The notes: generated by a model not told the origin, from the letters alone. A stretch of DNA of 64,000 nucleotides from Bathynomus jamesi (GCA_023014485.1 JAJOZX010000878.1:707501-771500), one strand, 5' to 3'; positions 11,686-22,771 are shown, numbered from the stretch's first letter. A program made the numbers and translations.

Positions 11686-12755
11686 CATTGGCCAATCCTT
11701 CTTGATGGAATGAAAAGTCCTAGCCCGACTATCCCATTCACACAGAAAACAGCAATACTTAGTGTAGCCCAGCTGCAGTCCAAGCACGATAGCAACAACT
11801 TTCAAGTCACCACAAACCTGCCACTGATGTTTGTCATAGTTTACGCAGTTCAAAAGTTGCTTCATGTTGTCATATGTTTCCTTCATGTGGACTGCATGAC
11901 CAACTGGAATTGATGGCAATACGTTGCCAACATGCAACAAAACAGCTTTTAGACTCAACTTCGATGAATCAATGAACAGTCTCCACTCATCAGGATTGTG
12001 AATAATGTTGAGAGCTGCCATCAGACCATCGATGTCGTTGCAAGCTACAAGGTCACCTTCCATGATGAAGAATGGGACAAAATCTTTTAGACGGTCACGA
12101 AACTTGCACACTAACATTTTCAGCGAGGAGATTCCACTGCTGCAATCTGGAGCCCAACAGCTCTGCCTTACTCTTTGGCAGTTCTAAATCTCTGATAAGG
12201 TCGTTTAATTCATTCTGAGTTATCATGTGCGGTTTAGAAGATGTCAAGTTATAAACAAATTCAGGGTCTTGTGAAGTTGAAGGCTCACAAGTTTCGCAGG
12301 TTCCTTCATTCTCCTCGTCCTCTGACTCCAGGGAGAATGAGTGTGGGGGTTCAAGAACGGGTAGTCCTTCGCCGTGAGGTACTGGGCGTATAGCAGAGGG
12401 TATATTCGGATATTGTAAAATCCATTTTTTCTTTTTTGCAAATACCTTTCTTGACTGGAGGCACCATGCAGAAGTAACAATTGCTGACATGATCTGTTGG
12501 TTCCCTCCACACCATTGGCACTGCAAAAGGCATAGATTTCCTTTTCCGATTCAACCACTGGCGAAGGTTTGTTGCACAAGTATTGCAGCATATGTGTGGG
12601 GCCCAGCTCTTGTCCTGATCTCAAATCTTACAGCCAAAATAAAGGTGATAGGCTTTCCTAATCACGGCGGTTATAGCACGCTTTTGTGATGCAAAAGTCA
12701 ATTCTCCACAAGCATAACAGAAGTTATCTACACTGTTCACGCAATTACGAGGCAT
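11686..12755 (-). pseudogene. X1 protein, N-terminal to central part
   Basis: Unrecognised family, probably a transposase. The start Met is at 12755. Residues 1-110 form a Cys/His-rich domain: FCYACG, then a Cys/His cluster (WAPHICC, then NTC), then MPFAVPMVWRE and NCYFC. A tail IPSAIRPVPHGEG and an acidic linker follow, then a conserved helix block (LNDLIRDLELPKSKAELLGSR). Next is EWRLFIDSSK followed by CGDLKVV, proposed to carry the first two catalytic Asp. It continues to CFLCEWDSRA before breaking at 11686. It contains at least one stop in the N-terminal domain and frameshifts near 12440 and 12110. Confidence 0.72.
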
Positions 12756-12844
12756 CTTTGTTCAAGTTAGGCTGAAAAAAAATTGTTTCTGAAGCAAACA
12801 CTAAAAAGAGTTTGACAAGGGTGCACTGTATGACTTCCGCGAAT

Positions 12845-14155
12845 GAACTGATGCTGTGGCGTAATATGAATATGTAGACGCCTGTGACACATCGACTGCT
12901 TGACTCTACTGCGCATGCGCGTAGTTATATTTTTTTATAATTTTAATAAATTAATGTAATTACATTGAATTTTAATAATTTTAAATTAGGTAAGGTTAAG
13001 TTAGGTTAGTATTCCATTTATATTAATATCAAAAACATTATGGGAAGCAATATGTTAAAATGATCCAATCTATTTTTTTCATAAATAATTTACAAATACA
13101 TAATGTAATAGATAAATTTAAAATTACATTTTATTGTATATACAGGGCGTCCCAAAAAAATGTATACACACTTTAACAGCTGATAGCTCAATTGATGTTT
13201 CTTTCTTTCCAAGTTAAACCCATTAGAATTAATAATGGCAGTCAGACTAAGCTTTGAACAAAGGAAATTCATTCTAACATGCTACTGGAAGTGTGAAAAC
13301 GCAGTTGAAGTGCAAAGACAGTTTAGGAGGGAGTTTCAAACAGATCCACCAACGCGACTTACCATCACTCGAATTAGAGATACGTTTGAAGCCGATGGAA
13401 CTGTTCAGAATGTCCACAAGAAGCGTTCCGGAAGACCACGGACATCGACAAGCCCCACAAAGCAAGAAAGAGTACTGGAAACGTATCACCAAAGTCCAAG
13501 AAAATCTGTGCGGCAAGCGAGTCGTGAGGTAGGAATTTCAGAATCGTCTGTCCAACGCATTTTGAAGCGCTGTCAATGGAAAAGTTACATTCCAAGATTA
13601 GTCCATGCTATTAATGAAGATGATCCGGACCGAAGAGTGGAGTATTGCGAGTGGTACTTGGCACGATGTGGATGTGGATTGGACGAAGGGGTTTCGTAGA
13701 ATACCCTCCGCGTTCACCAGACCTCACACCACTAGACTTTTTTATGGGGATACTTAAAAGACAAAGTCTACGCTATAAAACCTGCAACAGTCGCTGAATT
13801 GAGAGCAGCCATTGAACGAGAATGCACACAAATACCAAACGAAATGTTTCGTGATGTTTGCGATTCCATTGCTTCGCGTTATCAGCAGTGCCTGGACCAG
13901 AACGGACGTCACTTTGAAAACAGGCGTTGACAAAACAATTAAATAATGTCTGTAGATTCTATTACATTTTGAAAATGAAATGTATTTTAATAAACACTGC
14001 CTTTATAATTATTTAAAGTGTGTATACATTTTTTTGGGACGCCCTGTATATGTATATATTTACATTAATTTATTAAAATAAAAAAATATAACTACGCGCA
14101 TGCGCAGTAGAGTCAATGCGTCGATGTGTCACAGGTGTCTACATATTACGCGACA
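12845..14155. repeat. Inverted repeat of about 100 bp bracketing MarA
   Basis: The segment about 12850-12960 (containing CTACTGCGCATGCGCGTAG) recurs inverted at about 14056-14155. MarA lies between the arms with about 180 bp of extra DNA on its left. The arms lie in the upstream region of X1, so this may be an older foldback or an inverted duplication into which MarA jumped. Confidence 0.65.
13143..14046 (+). mobile_element. MarA, internally deleted mariner-type element (904 bp)
   Basis: Ends CAGGGCGTCCCAAAAAAATG and its complement, each bordered by TA. The ORF starting at 13235 encodes an intact-looking HTH region ([27 protein letters not shown]), then jumps to the C-terminal catalytic block (PPRSPDLTPLDF in another frame, 13700-13735) and tail. 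About 130 codons holding the first two catalytic Asp are missing. MarB, MarC and, as far as the window shows, MarD have the same structure, so it spread as a deletion derivative. Confidence 0.9.
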
Positions 14156-15594
14156 GATGCAGTCCAGTTAGTAGGGTGCAGGGTTGCCTGATATCTTTAT
14201 AAATAGAGCCAATTGGCAATTTTAGGCATCATTTTTGTATTCAGTGACCCAGAATTAGTAAAGATTGACGACTTTTATTTCCGAAGCATTTTGGCTGTAG
14301 ATCAGTGTTATCAACTACCAAACAATTACTAACTCTACGATACAATCGTGTAATAGCTAACAATTATACAGAACAGTTTGTATCTTCAAAATTTTTTGCC
14401 TCCAAGATTTTTTCTGGGCAAAATCATCAATAACATCATCATATGAAATCTCCTGCCAACGTCCTGCTTATGATGCCAAGGCCACTGAGGCGATCCTGCC
14501 CCATTGATGATCTGAGGTAGTTCTTGATTAGCTTCATCTTAGAGAAGCTCCTCTCGGCTGACGCTACTGTCACAGGTAGAGTGCAGGCAATTCTTAGTGC
14601 AACCTAGAGATTGGGGTATAGTTCCTCCAGTTGCTTCTGATGAATGAAGGAGAGAAGCTCCAATGCAGTCATGTTGTGTGAAGGTAAAGTCGGCAAGTTC
14701 TTAACTTCGAGGCCAGTTCTCTTCCATCAATGTCAGTCAGCTCCAGAGCTCAGTATCTTAGAGAGTTTAGGAGAACCCCAAATATGTCCCTCACATCATC
14801 TAATGTTTTGAATCTCTCATTTATTGACCCGATGGCACAATCCACCACCACATTGAAAAATTTGAATTCCAGCCTCTTTAAGGCTTCTGTAAATGGTTCG
14901 TCAGGAGCTTCGTAAGCAAAGTGCTTTTTTTGTGGATCTGACCCTCTTCTCCTTCAGCACAGCCTCCACATTCATTTCCTCACATATGTCCCTAGCTACG
15001 ACTTGTGCTGCAACAAAACCTGTGTTTCTGTAGATGGTGAGTGAGTCTTTTTGTTTTTGTGAGGAGGTTGACTGCCACATCAAACTGCAGTGTAGGAGAC
15101 TGCAGAAGTTTGCTCACATGGTTAACTGCATGAAGAATGTCATACCATACTACTGTGCAAATCTGAAAGCGATAAGACCCTACCTCCTCTGCAAGTGCTT
15201 GTGCTTCAGTCCTGGCTATGGCATCTGTGGCATTGTTTCTGACTTCCAAAAGGGCCTCTCTGATGTTGTGGCTCTGGTATCGCACAGCCTCAATGCTCTT
15301 AAGCCGGCTCTCCCACCTGGTTTCACTCCGAGACCTGAGTGTTATGTTCACGTGCTTCTTTAGGATTATCCATCTGTGTAGCTGCTGCAAAAAGGTTGTA
15401 CAATTTTTGTACGTTGTCAAAGAAGCTAATGGCATCTGTGGAAGCTTTAGCTGCATCAGCCACTACAAGATTCAGAGTGTGAGCCCCCACATGGAACATA
15501 GAGTGCACGACAGTTCTTCTCTAATAACCTTGCCTGAACACCTTTGTTCTTGCCCTTCATGTTCGCTCCGTTGTCATATGACTGTCCTCTGCAG

Positions 15595-17786
15595 TAGGGT
15601 GGATCGATTTTACATTTTTTTCGATTTCCATATTCTAATAGAGACAAAAACTTGCGCATGCATGAAAAAATAGCTCTGCAAAATCTTAGCTTAATAGGTA
15701 ATCATCTTCTGCCCCCGGCAGAGCGATGAAAATCATATTTTAGTAGTCAAAAACGTATTTTTCTTATAATTTTTAAAATATTTCAATATGCATCAAAATT
15801 ATTCCTAATAACTATAAAGTCGATGAAAAAGACCTCATATGATCGTTTTTCCAAGCGCGTTGTCCTACGTTAATATCTTTTGCCCCCGGCAACAACGTCA
15901 AATGTTGAAAAAATAGGTAATTTATATACATATTTTCAGATCGGCTCTTTGTCTTAAATAATGCATTTATATATTTCCCATAGCATTTATATTGTTGCTT
16001 AGGCATGAAATAACACGCACGCAAAATTTTATGACTCTAGGCTAGGGTTTAAAGGTCATCTCTGGTGAGTGCTGTCAGCAGCAGCTGCCACTGACGCGCC
16101 AGTCGAAAGGGTGGAGCCATTCGTATGAATGAAATGAAACTACAAAGGCCAGTTCAGTGGATCATATGCCTATTACACGGTAATGAATTATCACTGCGAC
16201 ACCTCATTCAAGACTTGGACGGCAAAACAACTGGGCCAATGGGCTTTACTGGACCAGTTGGAAAACAACTGAACGACTGCGGAAAAACTTCCAATTACAG
16301 AATTCGATGCCATTCCATCTCCCGACATTGACATAGATGATGCCGAGTTGAGCACTGACCAAAAATATTTGTTAGGCATCTACAGAGCAGTGTCGAGCGG
16401 TAGCTGCTCTTCAGCTCTCGCGGCTCGAAATCCAGGTAAGATGGCGCATTCCAGGTGGCTGACAACAGCAAATAGATTTCTGCGCCTCTATGTTTCAACC
16501 AGTGAACCCTCCAGCACCTTCAACAAAATTGTGCGATTCATTATGACAGTTTACGCACCAATTTGGTTTAAGATAAAGAAAAACTCCAGTTTCACTGAGG
16601 GCGCAAAACATTTTTTCGAAATGATGCGTCTCTCTCAGACCATGCCTCAAAGATCTAAGACAATCGCCAACAAAGTCCTACGTAGAAATTCTTTCTTTGC
16701 TCACCCAGAAAATATTTTGATCTCCATGCTACATGCCGATGAGCAACACATAAGAGAATTGGGATGGAGAAGAATATTAAAAGCACGATCAAAACAATCA
16801 CCAGCGGGGGAAATTCGTGCCTTCGCCATGCCTGAGCTGCTCTACGATAGTCAAAACTATTACGAAATGATCAACTGGCAAACGGCTGAGGTGACCGAAC
16901 CCCCCGTTACAAAAACAATACCTGATACCCGAATAAAAGAGTTTGTTGAGACGGGAGACCAGCCTGATGGACTGATCCCACTATTCCCTTGTCATACTCA
17001 AGCGGTCGAGAGACTCATCAAATTAGTAACCGAAGCCTCTGCCAGTGTAAGTGGAATAGAAGAGAGGGACGGATTCATCCGCTCCCGTCTTCACTCCCGA
17101 ACAAAAATTCCACGATTTGATTCTAAGAAAGATTACCGTATGTAAATCGACATGCAGCCAAAGGAAGGGTGGTTGGGGCTGGATAGGGTGGAACTCGACG
17201 TACAGCCACCTCCTCGTGGTGAGTTCTGGGTTGCTAATTTTATAAAATTAGCAAGCGAGGAACTGTACTTAGTACTTATCGTACTTATAACATAACATCG
17301 CATTAACGTAATTATAATCCACATTTAGACTTTTCTCGGGGACAGAAGATATTACTCTAGTCATAAAATTTTGCGTGTGTATTTCATGCCTAAGCAACGA
17401 TATAAATGCTATGGGAAATATATAAATGCATTATTTAAGACAAAGAGCCGATCTGAAAATATGTATATAAATTACAACATTTGACGTTGTTGCCGGGGGC
17501 AAAAGATATTAACGTAGGACAACGCGCTTGGAAAAACGATCACATGAGGTCTTTTTCATCGACTTTATAGTTATTAGGAATAATTTTGATGCATTGAAAT
17601 ATTTTAAAAATTATAAGAAAAATACGTTTTTGACTACTAAAATATGATTTTCATCGCTCTGCCGGGGGCAGAAGATGATTACCTATTAAACTAAGATTTT
17701 GCAGAGGCTATTTTATCATGCATGCGCAAGTTTTTGTCTCTGTTAGAATATGGAAATCGAAAAAAATGTAAAATCGATCCACCCTA
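15595..17786 (+). mobile_element. Y, unclassified transposon with about 450-bp inverted repeats
   Basis: Termini begin TAGGGTGGATCGATTTTACA and are repeated inverted; the arms run about 15595-16045 and 17340-17786. The 8 bp CTCTGCAG is duplicated outside both ends (15587-15594 and 17787-17794). It sits in hAT-1 coding DNA, and removing it plus one duplication copy rejoins the hAT frame (DDCRGQSYD). An 8-bp duplication with TAGGG tips recalls hAT or P-like elements, but the protein was not recognised as either. Confidence 0.85.
16125..17145 (+). pseudogene. Y protein, unrecognised putative transposase
   Basis: The only coding region of element Y. A first part (16125 to about 16280) reads PVQWIICLLHGNELSLRH and GPMGFTGPVGKQL, then a frameshift joins it to a 265-residue ORF (16348-17145). 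Visible blocks in that ORF: LSTDQKYLLG, HSRWLTTANRFLRLYV (34-49), FFAHPENILISML (116-128), PCHTQAVERLIKLVTEAS (214-231) and DGFIRSRLHSR. The Cys/His/Glu blocks suggest a nucleic-acid enzyme, but no known domain was identified. About 340 residues in total is short for a eukaryotic transposase, so an upstream exon or deleted part may be missing. Confidence 0.65.
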
Positions 17787-18399
17787 CTCTGCAGTCATCA
17801 ACGTGAATATTCAGTTCATCTAGTCTCTTCAGAATCAGAACTGATAAACCCAGGCCTGTACTTTCTGAAGCCTCAAGAAAGCCCAAGAAGTACTTTTATT
17901 TCTGGTATTTCACCCATTTTAACAGTTCTGATAATAATCGACATCTGTTCTTGGTGGCTTATGTCTGGAGTGCAGTCTGAAATGAGTGAGTAATATTTAG
18001 CTTGTTTTATTTCTGCAACAATGGCATCCAAGATCTTCCTACTAATGGACCCAATGAGCTCATTTTGAATGATGTTTCCTAGGTAACTTGAATGACTATA
18101 TTGGCCACTTTCGACTCTGCTGATGTGTTGTTTCATCACTGAATCAAATTTGGCAAGCAGCTCAACCTCCTTCAAGAAGTTGCCATTGTCTCGATTGTAC
18201 AATGTAGAGGAAGACCCCCTGAAAGCAAGGTTTCTCTCTGCCAGTAATTGGATTATACTTACAAGAGGTGTGAGAACATTTCGCCAGCGTCTTCGCTCTA
18301 CCTCCATTAATGACATTTCAGTTTGGTCAATGGTCCTCCCAGTTTTTAGCCGCAGTTCCAGATCCTTCTATGTTGCCATGTTATCTGCAGGGTCTGTAT

Positions 18400-18745
18400 C
18401 GAAGGAGTGACAAATCGGAGATAAAATTCAAAGGAGTATAATTATTAAAATTTTATTTAAAAAAACAAAATTTGTTAGAATTGTTAAAATTAAGATTTTA
18501 TTTCAAAAACTAGAAACCTAACCTAACCTAACCTAACCTAACCTAACCTAACAGTTGCAAGCCTCTCTTCCCTCTGGATTTGTTCTTTCTTCTTCTTTGT
18601 TGGTATTTTCGTGTCACTCCTTTGAATTTTATCTCCGATTTGTCACTCCTTTGTTATGTCACTCTGAATTTTATCTCCGATTTGTCACTCCTTTGTTATG
18701 TCACTCCTTCGTTATGTCACTCCTTTGAATAGGACCGTATCTGCA
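18400..18745. mobile_element. Small insertion in hAT-1 with repeated GGAGTGAC-type ends
   Basis: It interrupts the hAT-1 frame between HADT and DPADNMAT. The left edge has AAGGAGTGACAAATCGGAG; the right side repeats the inverse motif several times (GTCACTCCTTTG, ATCTCCGATTTG). GATAC lies near both junctions when read on the hAT strand, possibly the target duplication. No ORF. The loop holds the CCTAA array. Confidence 0.6.
18517..18551. repeat. Interstitial (CCTAA)7 array
   Basis: Seven perfect CCTAA units, the complement of TTAGG, the canonical insect telomere unit. It lies inside the small insertion in hAT-1, so it is an interstitial tract, not a chromosome end. Confidence 0.9.
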
Positions 18746-19311
18746 TGTTCTGAACTATTTTTATGGCTTTTCAGAAGCGAACCAACGTTTATCCAGTCTG
18801 AAAGTCCATCCGTAATTAGTTTGTACGACTTCCTTGAAAACACCTTGCAGCAGAAGCAATAAAGAGCATCATTCCTTCTAGAGTACATCAGCCAGCTTCG
18901 CTTTATTTTTTCTCCATTAATTAATGTTCTGTACATGTAATGGTGATGAAATGGACTGATTTCAAATGGTCCTCGAGATACCAGATCTGTCTTCAAGGCA
19001 TCTGACAGGACAACTGGCCAGTCATACGGATCAAGCGGTGGAGCAGATCTTGGTTCTTGTTGCTCAGTAGAAATGCCTGTGTGTGGTGTTTGAAGCGGAA
19101 CAGAAGATGGGCCACTTGTTGGTTCATCAGGCTCTACTTCTACTGGTGTTTGAGGTTGCATAGAGGATGGTCCTGCTGTTGGCTCATGATGCTCATCAGG
19201 CTTTGCTGAGGATGGCTTTTCCAAATATTTCAGTAGTGCTCCTGAGAGGAACATAACATTACATATTCTGTTAGATTTTGCTAAAATACTCTTTCTTATT
19301 TTGCTTGATAA

Positions 19312-19952
19312 CACTGCCCAACACCAATTTTGCTGATTTAATTCTAACACCTGTTTTTAGGTAACTTTGGTGTGCTGATTTCAAAAATCACCTTAGTTTT
19401 TGCCTATCACGTCAGGTTTTCGAGCAATCAAATACGGAGATATCGCATTTTGGCAGGGTTATGCCCAATTTTTTTTCTTTTCAAAAAATAAGTTTTTACA
19501 TACTCAGAATCAGCATGGAAAAGTAAACAATTGTGCAGGGAGTGAATTTTAATATACAATGGTAATATTGACACATAAAGTGATTAAAAGTGTTTAAATA
19601 AGCAAAAAATGAATCCATGATCATGACGTCACGCTCACACCTGGGGAAATCACAGATACCCAAGATTTTAATATGTTGTACATGACCTTTAGATTTAATG
19701 TACAGATTTGCGTATTCCACAGATAAAATTTTAACAGCAAAACAGATGTTAACAGGTCTCAAAAATCATCAATTTTGATAAGTGCCCTTCATGGATCACC
19801 CAAAATAGGCATATTACATTGCACATTGCACGAAAACCTGATGTGATGGAGAAAATCTAAGGTGATTTTTTAAATCAGCACATCAATATTATCCAGAAAC
19901 AGGTCTTAGAATTAAATCACCAGCAAAAATGTTTTTTTTTTGTTGGGCAGTG
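19312..19952. mobile_element. X5, non-autonomous X-family element (641 bp)
   Basis: The left tip CACTGCCCAACA (19312) is inverted at the right as TGTTGGGCAGTG (ending 19952). TAA is duplicated (19309-19311 and 19953-19955), the same duplication as TTA read on the other strand. Arms match imperfectly for about 150 bp (TGTGCTGATTT, ATCACCTTAG, TCAGGTTTTCG). No transposase. It sits just after the 5' coding end of hAT-1. Confidence 0.82.
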
Positions 19953-20493
19953 TAATTGATCTGTGTGAACAGAATTTGAGGTGCTACTGGAAAGCTTCTC
20001 TATTTTCTTCTTTTTCCGTTTTTCAGCTCCTGATGGATAATGTCGTTTCATTTTCCAAGATGCACGAAGTCACATCTAGTTAACCACAACTAATCTGCTA
20101 AATAATAATAATCATGATAATCATGATAATAATGATGATAATAATAATAATAATGTTTTACAATACTAGAAAAATTAAGCATTTAGGAAAGTACAAGCAT
20201 ATAGTAAGAATAAAGTTAAATAATATAGAAATAAGATCTCACAATAGTTATTTACACATAACGACCAAAACGTTTCGTTTGTCTCCGTTTTATCACATTT
20301 GTCTCATACAAAAACTTTAATTAATACGACAATAATAATAATAATGATAATAATAACAATAATATTAATAATAAGCAGCTATATTCCTATTCTTGCCCAC
20401 TGAGCTATGACCTGGGAGCCTGTCTAGGAGCCCCCTAGTAGCAGCGGGACCCTAAGCGGCCGCTTAGTCTGCTTTTGCCAGGAAACGGCACTG

Positions 20494-20746
20494 GGCTGAG
20501 GCCTGGCTCGGGCATATTTTGCAGGCGCCCGAGGCCTCAGACCTCAAAAGTGGCCTTGGCCTTCGTGACTTTCGTGAGGCCTTAGGGAGTCCTGTTGCTT
20601 TGTTCTATAATTTTCAACCCCGGGTAGCGTTGAGGTAGATATTCTTCAGGTGAGGACTACGACCTGACAGGTGACCGTATGTGGCGGCATATTTTGATAA
20701 ATATTATTCAGACAGGTGACTAGTCAGGCGGCAGTCTTTGATAATA
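20494..20746. other. hAT-1 flank rich in AGGCCT motifs
   Basis: No gene. It is dense in AGGCCT/GAGGCC motifs up to about 20590, resembling 24620-24740, so both may be remnants of one repeat family. Confidence 0.4.
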
Positions 20747-20847
20747 CGAGGGCAACTCAATATATTTTGCCCCACCTTTATTTTTTTTCTTTCCAAGTTT
20801 CCTTGTAAGTTCCAGAAATTTTGTACACAAGTAGTTACATACCTTTT

Positions 20848-21899
20848 TTACAAGTTTTTATTTTTCCACATAGTTTCCATCCTTTTCTACGGCTTTCCTC
20901 CACCTCGAAACAAGGGCCTTTATTTCTTGCTGGTAAAAGTCCGCTGGGTTCCGCTAGAGCCACCTCTTAACCTCCTGAACAACCTCAGTCACTCTGAAAC
21001 TTTCTTCCACGAATAACATCCTTCATTGGCCCAAACAAATGGAAGTCTGAAGGTGCCAGATCCGGGCTGTATGGAGAGTGGGGTAACAGAGTCAAGCGCA
21101 TTTTTGTGATGGCCTCTCTTGTTTGTTTATTTTGCGTTATCGTGCAAAAGAAGGACGTCTTCCAGTTTTCTCTCCCGTAGAACTCGCTTTATACGTCTCT
21201 GGAGTCTCTGTAGGGTAGCAATATATGCCTCTGAGTTGATTGTTTGTCCTTTCTTCATAATGTCCACCGGAATCACCCCTTTCATGTCCCAGAAGATGGT
21301 GGCCATAACCTTTATTGTAGAGGGAGCCATTTTGAACTTTTCCTTGCGTGGGGAGTCTGCGTGATGCCACTCCATGGATTGGCGTTTTGTTTCAGATTCA
21401 AAGTGGTGTACCCAAGTCTCATCCCCAATCACAATTCGTGAAAGGAGGTCATTCCCTTCTGTCTCGTATCGAGCCAACGACTTAGAAGCAATTTCTTTTC
21501 TTTGGGCTTTGTGATCTTCAGTCAGTTGGCGAGAAACAAACTGTGAACACACTTTTGAGTATCCCAGTTGGTGAATTATCGTATTCACACTTCCTTCACT
21601 AATTCCTAGCTCCAGTGATAGCTCCTTGTATGTGACGCGCCGATTTGATCGAATGATGCTGTTAGCACGTTGCACAGTGTGAGATGTCACAGCCGATGCG
21701 TGGCTCATCATCGAGGCTGACTCTCCCTCTCTGATGATCTCACACGTTTAGATCAGCGTCCAACTGTGCTTCGATCAACAGCAGCATCTCCGTAAACGTT
21801 TTGTAGACGTTTGTGAATATTTCCAACTGTTTCCTTCTCTGCAGTTAAGAACTCGATAACAGCTCTCTATTTACAACGCACATCACTGTCAGACGCCAT
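20848..21899 (-). pseudogene. M2 mariner transposase, broken
   Basis: Mariner transposase starting at 21899 (ASDSDV). The paired HTH includes YKELSLELGISEG. The first catalytic Asp is kept in GDETWVHHF, and the second in LLLHDNA, but the frame is lost right after it (about 21130), so the third Asp region and the C-terminus (TMWKNKNL near 20850) survive only in other frames. A stop also occurs shortly after the start. M8 is a sister copy with the same order of blocks but different damage. Confidence 0.85.
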
Positions 21900-22054
21900 T
21901 TTCGAAACTGCGTTACCTATCGGTTTTATACAAGGGCGTTTAAAAGCGGTTTTATATAAGGAGGGGAGGTTCAAACTGGAAAAAATCTGATTATGTGAAG
22001 CGCAGACTGTTCAAACTTACGACCCAAAAGACATTTGAGCCCCATGGCCTATTA

Positions 22055-22718
22055 CACAGGCCTGCAAATGAGAAATTTGTAAGAGTTGTTTTCTTACTAA
22101 TAACTGATTTTATATAATTCAACTACGCTGATTTCGAATAAGGTGTCCATTTGTTTATATCACATAAGAATTTTCTGCAAACTGGAAGGGAATAAACAAC
22201 AACAACAACATAAATAAATATTTATTTCAATTTACATTAGGTACCTCAAATTACATTAGGTACCTATTTCGCTTTGTTATACTAATTACAAATGCAAACA
22301 ACTTAAAAAAAAAGAAGACTATTAACGTCAATTACATATTCAGCTTTATTTGTCCTGAGTTTTCTTGAGATCTTTGCCTCTAAGTCTCGAATGTACGCGC
22401 TGTTCCTTTTCTTTTATGTAATAATTCTGGAGTATCCCGTTTCAACATCCAGCAGTCATCATGCTGATGTCCCACCTTGCGTGATATCGCTTCTCCATTT
22501 CTTTGATGTCTTGGTGGAACCAAGCATTTATAAGCATTTATAGGCAGTATTTTTTAATCAAAATTTAATGAAAATTACTTACATATGTCATATGAAATGA
22601 CGTGAAAAATCTGTACGTGATGGCGAAAAATGAATATTATTTTCGGAATCAGCGTGCAAAAATTACTATATAATTCATAACATATTTCAGACAACAAAAC
22701 CATCGCAGGCCTGTGAAA
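22055..22718. mobile_element. X4, X-family deletion derivative inside M2
   Basis: CACAGGCCTGC at 22055 is inverted as GCAGGCCTGTG near 22715. TTA lies at 22052-22054 and 22719-22721, with three extra A between tip and right TTA. M8 supplies the empty site (GGCCTATTATTTAGCTAAG in M2 orientation). Internally, minus-strand 22340-22540 still encodes the X-protein C-terminus (HQDIKEMEKRYHARWDISMM), so this is a deleted copy of a coding element. Confidence 0.78.
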
Positions 22719-22771
22719 TTATTCAGCTAAGAAAAAGGTGTGGGGGCAAAATATATTGAGTGCCTCTAGTA

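Larger units (their letters stand above)
7368..14307 (-). mobile_element. X1, unclassified CACTA-like transposon inside hAT-1
   Basis: The left tip CGCTGGTCTACA (7368) pairs with the right tip TGTAGATCAGTG (ending 14307). A few bases inside, both also share TGCTTCGGA and ATAAAA in inverted order. TTA flanks each side (7365-7367 and 14308-14310), a 3-bp target duplication. The gene is on the minus strand in two overlapping pieces (11686-12755 and about 7600-8510). Between them lies foreign DNA including X2. MarA is inserted in its upstream region. Confidence 0.78.
14390..20051 (-). pseudogene. hAT-1 transposase (zinc-finger/ZMYM-like type), broken by insertions
   Basis: hAT transposase that would cut at the CAGGG ends. 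The start Met is at 20051 with a basic opening (MKRHYPSGAEKRKKKK), cut by X5. Coding resumes at about 19310: a Pro/Ser/Glu-rich linker, then a TTF-type zinc-finger region (DPYDWPVVL, YCFCCKVFS) to 18740. After a small insertion it continues 18400-17800 (ERNLAFRG; ISDCTPDISHQEQ, holding the first catalytic Asp), then, across Y, 15590-14900 (GQSYDNGANM; LNLVVADA; SETRWESR). The C-terminal dimerisation motif LIKNYLRSSMGQDRLSGLGI lies at about 14470-14540. A frameshift near 14440 and other stops confirm inactivity. The 3' untranslated part is 14311-14389 plus 7074-7364. Confidence 0.86.
7074..20493 (-). mobile_element. hAT-1, 13.4 kb hAT transposon inflated by nested insertions
   Basis: The left end starts CAGGGCCATTTCTAG (7074) and the right end finishes GGAAACGGCACTG (20493), inverted-repeat tips typical of hAT. 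The 8 bp GGCTGAGG is present directly outside both ends (7066-7073 and 20494-20501), the diagnostic hAT target duplication. The transposase is on the minus strand. Removing X1 (7368-14307), Y (15595-17786), the repeat at about 18400-18745 and X5 (19312-19952) leaves an ordinary hAT of roughly 3.3 kb. Confidence 0.9.
20747..22769 (-). mobile_element. M2, DD34D mariner containing X4
   Basis: Ends at 20747 (CGAGGGCAACTCAATATATT) and 22769 (inverse, with GGGGGCAAAATATATTGAG), bordered by TA. The ends match those of M8 (47977-49355), which is plus strand and lacks the insertion. X4 is inserted upstream of the gene. Confidence 0.87.

Noticed and set aside
16191..16498. Minus-strand ORFs over element Y
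   Set aside because: Antisense shadows of the plus-strand Y gene, whose blocks are continuous.
18517..18551. Chromosome end (telomere)
   Set aside because: Only seven units, flanked on both sides by hAT-1 coding DNA.
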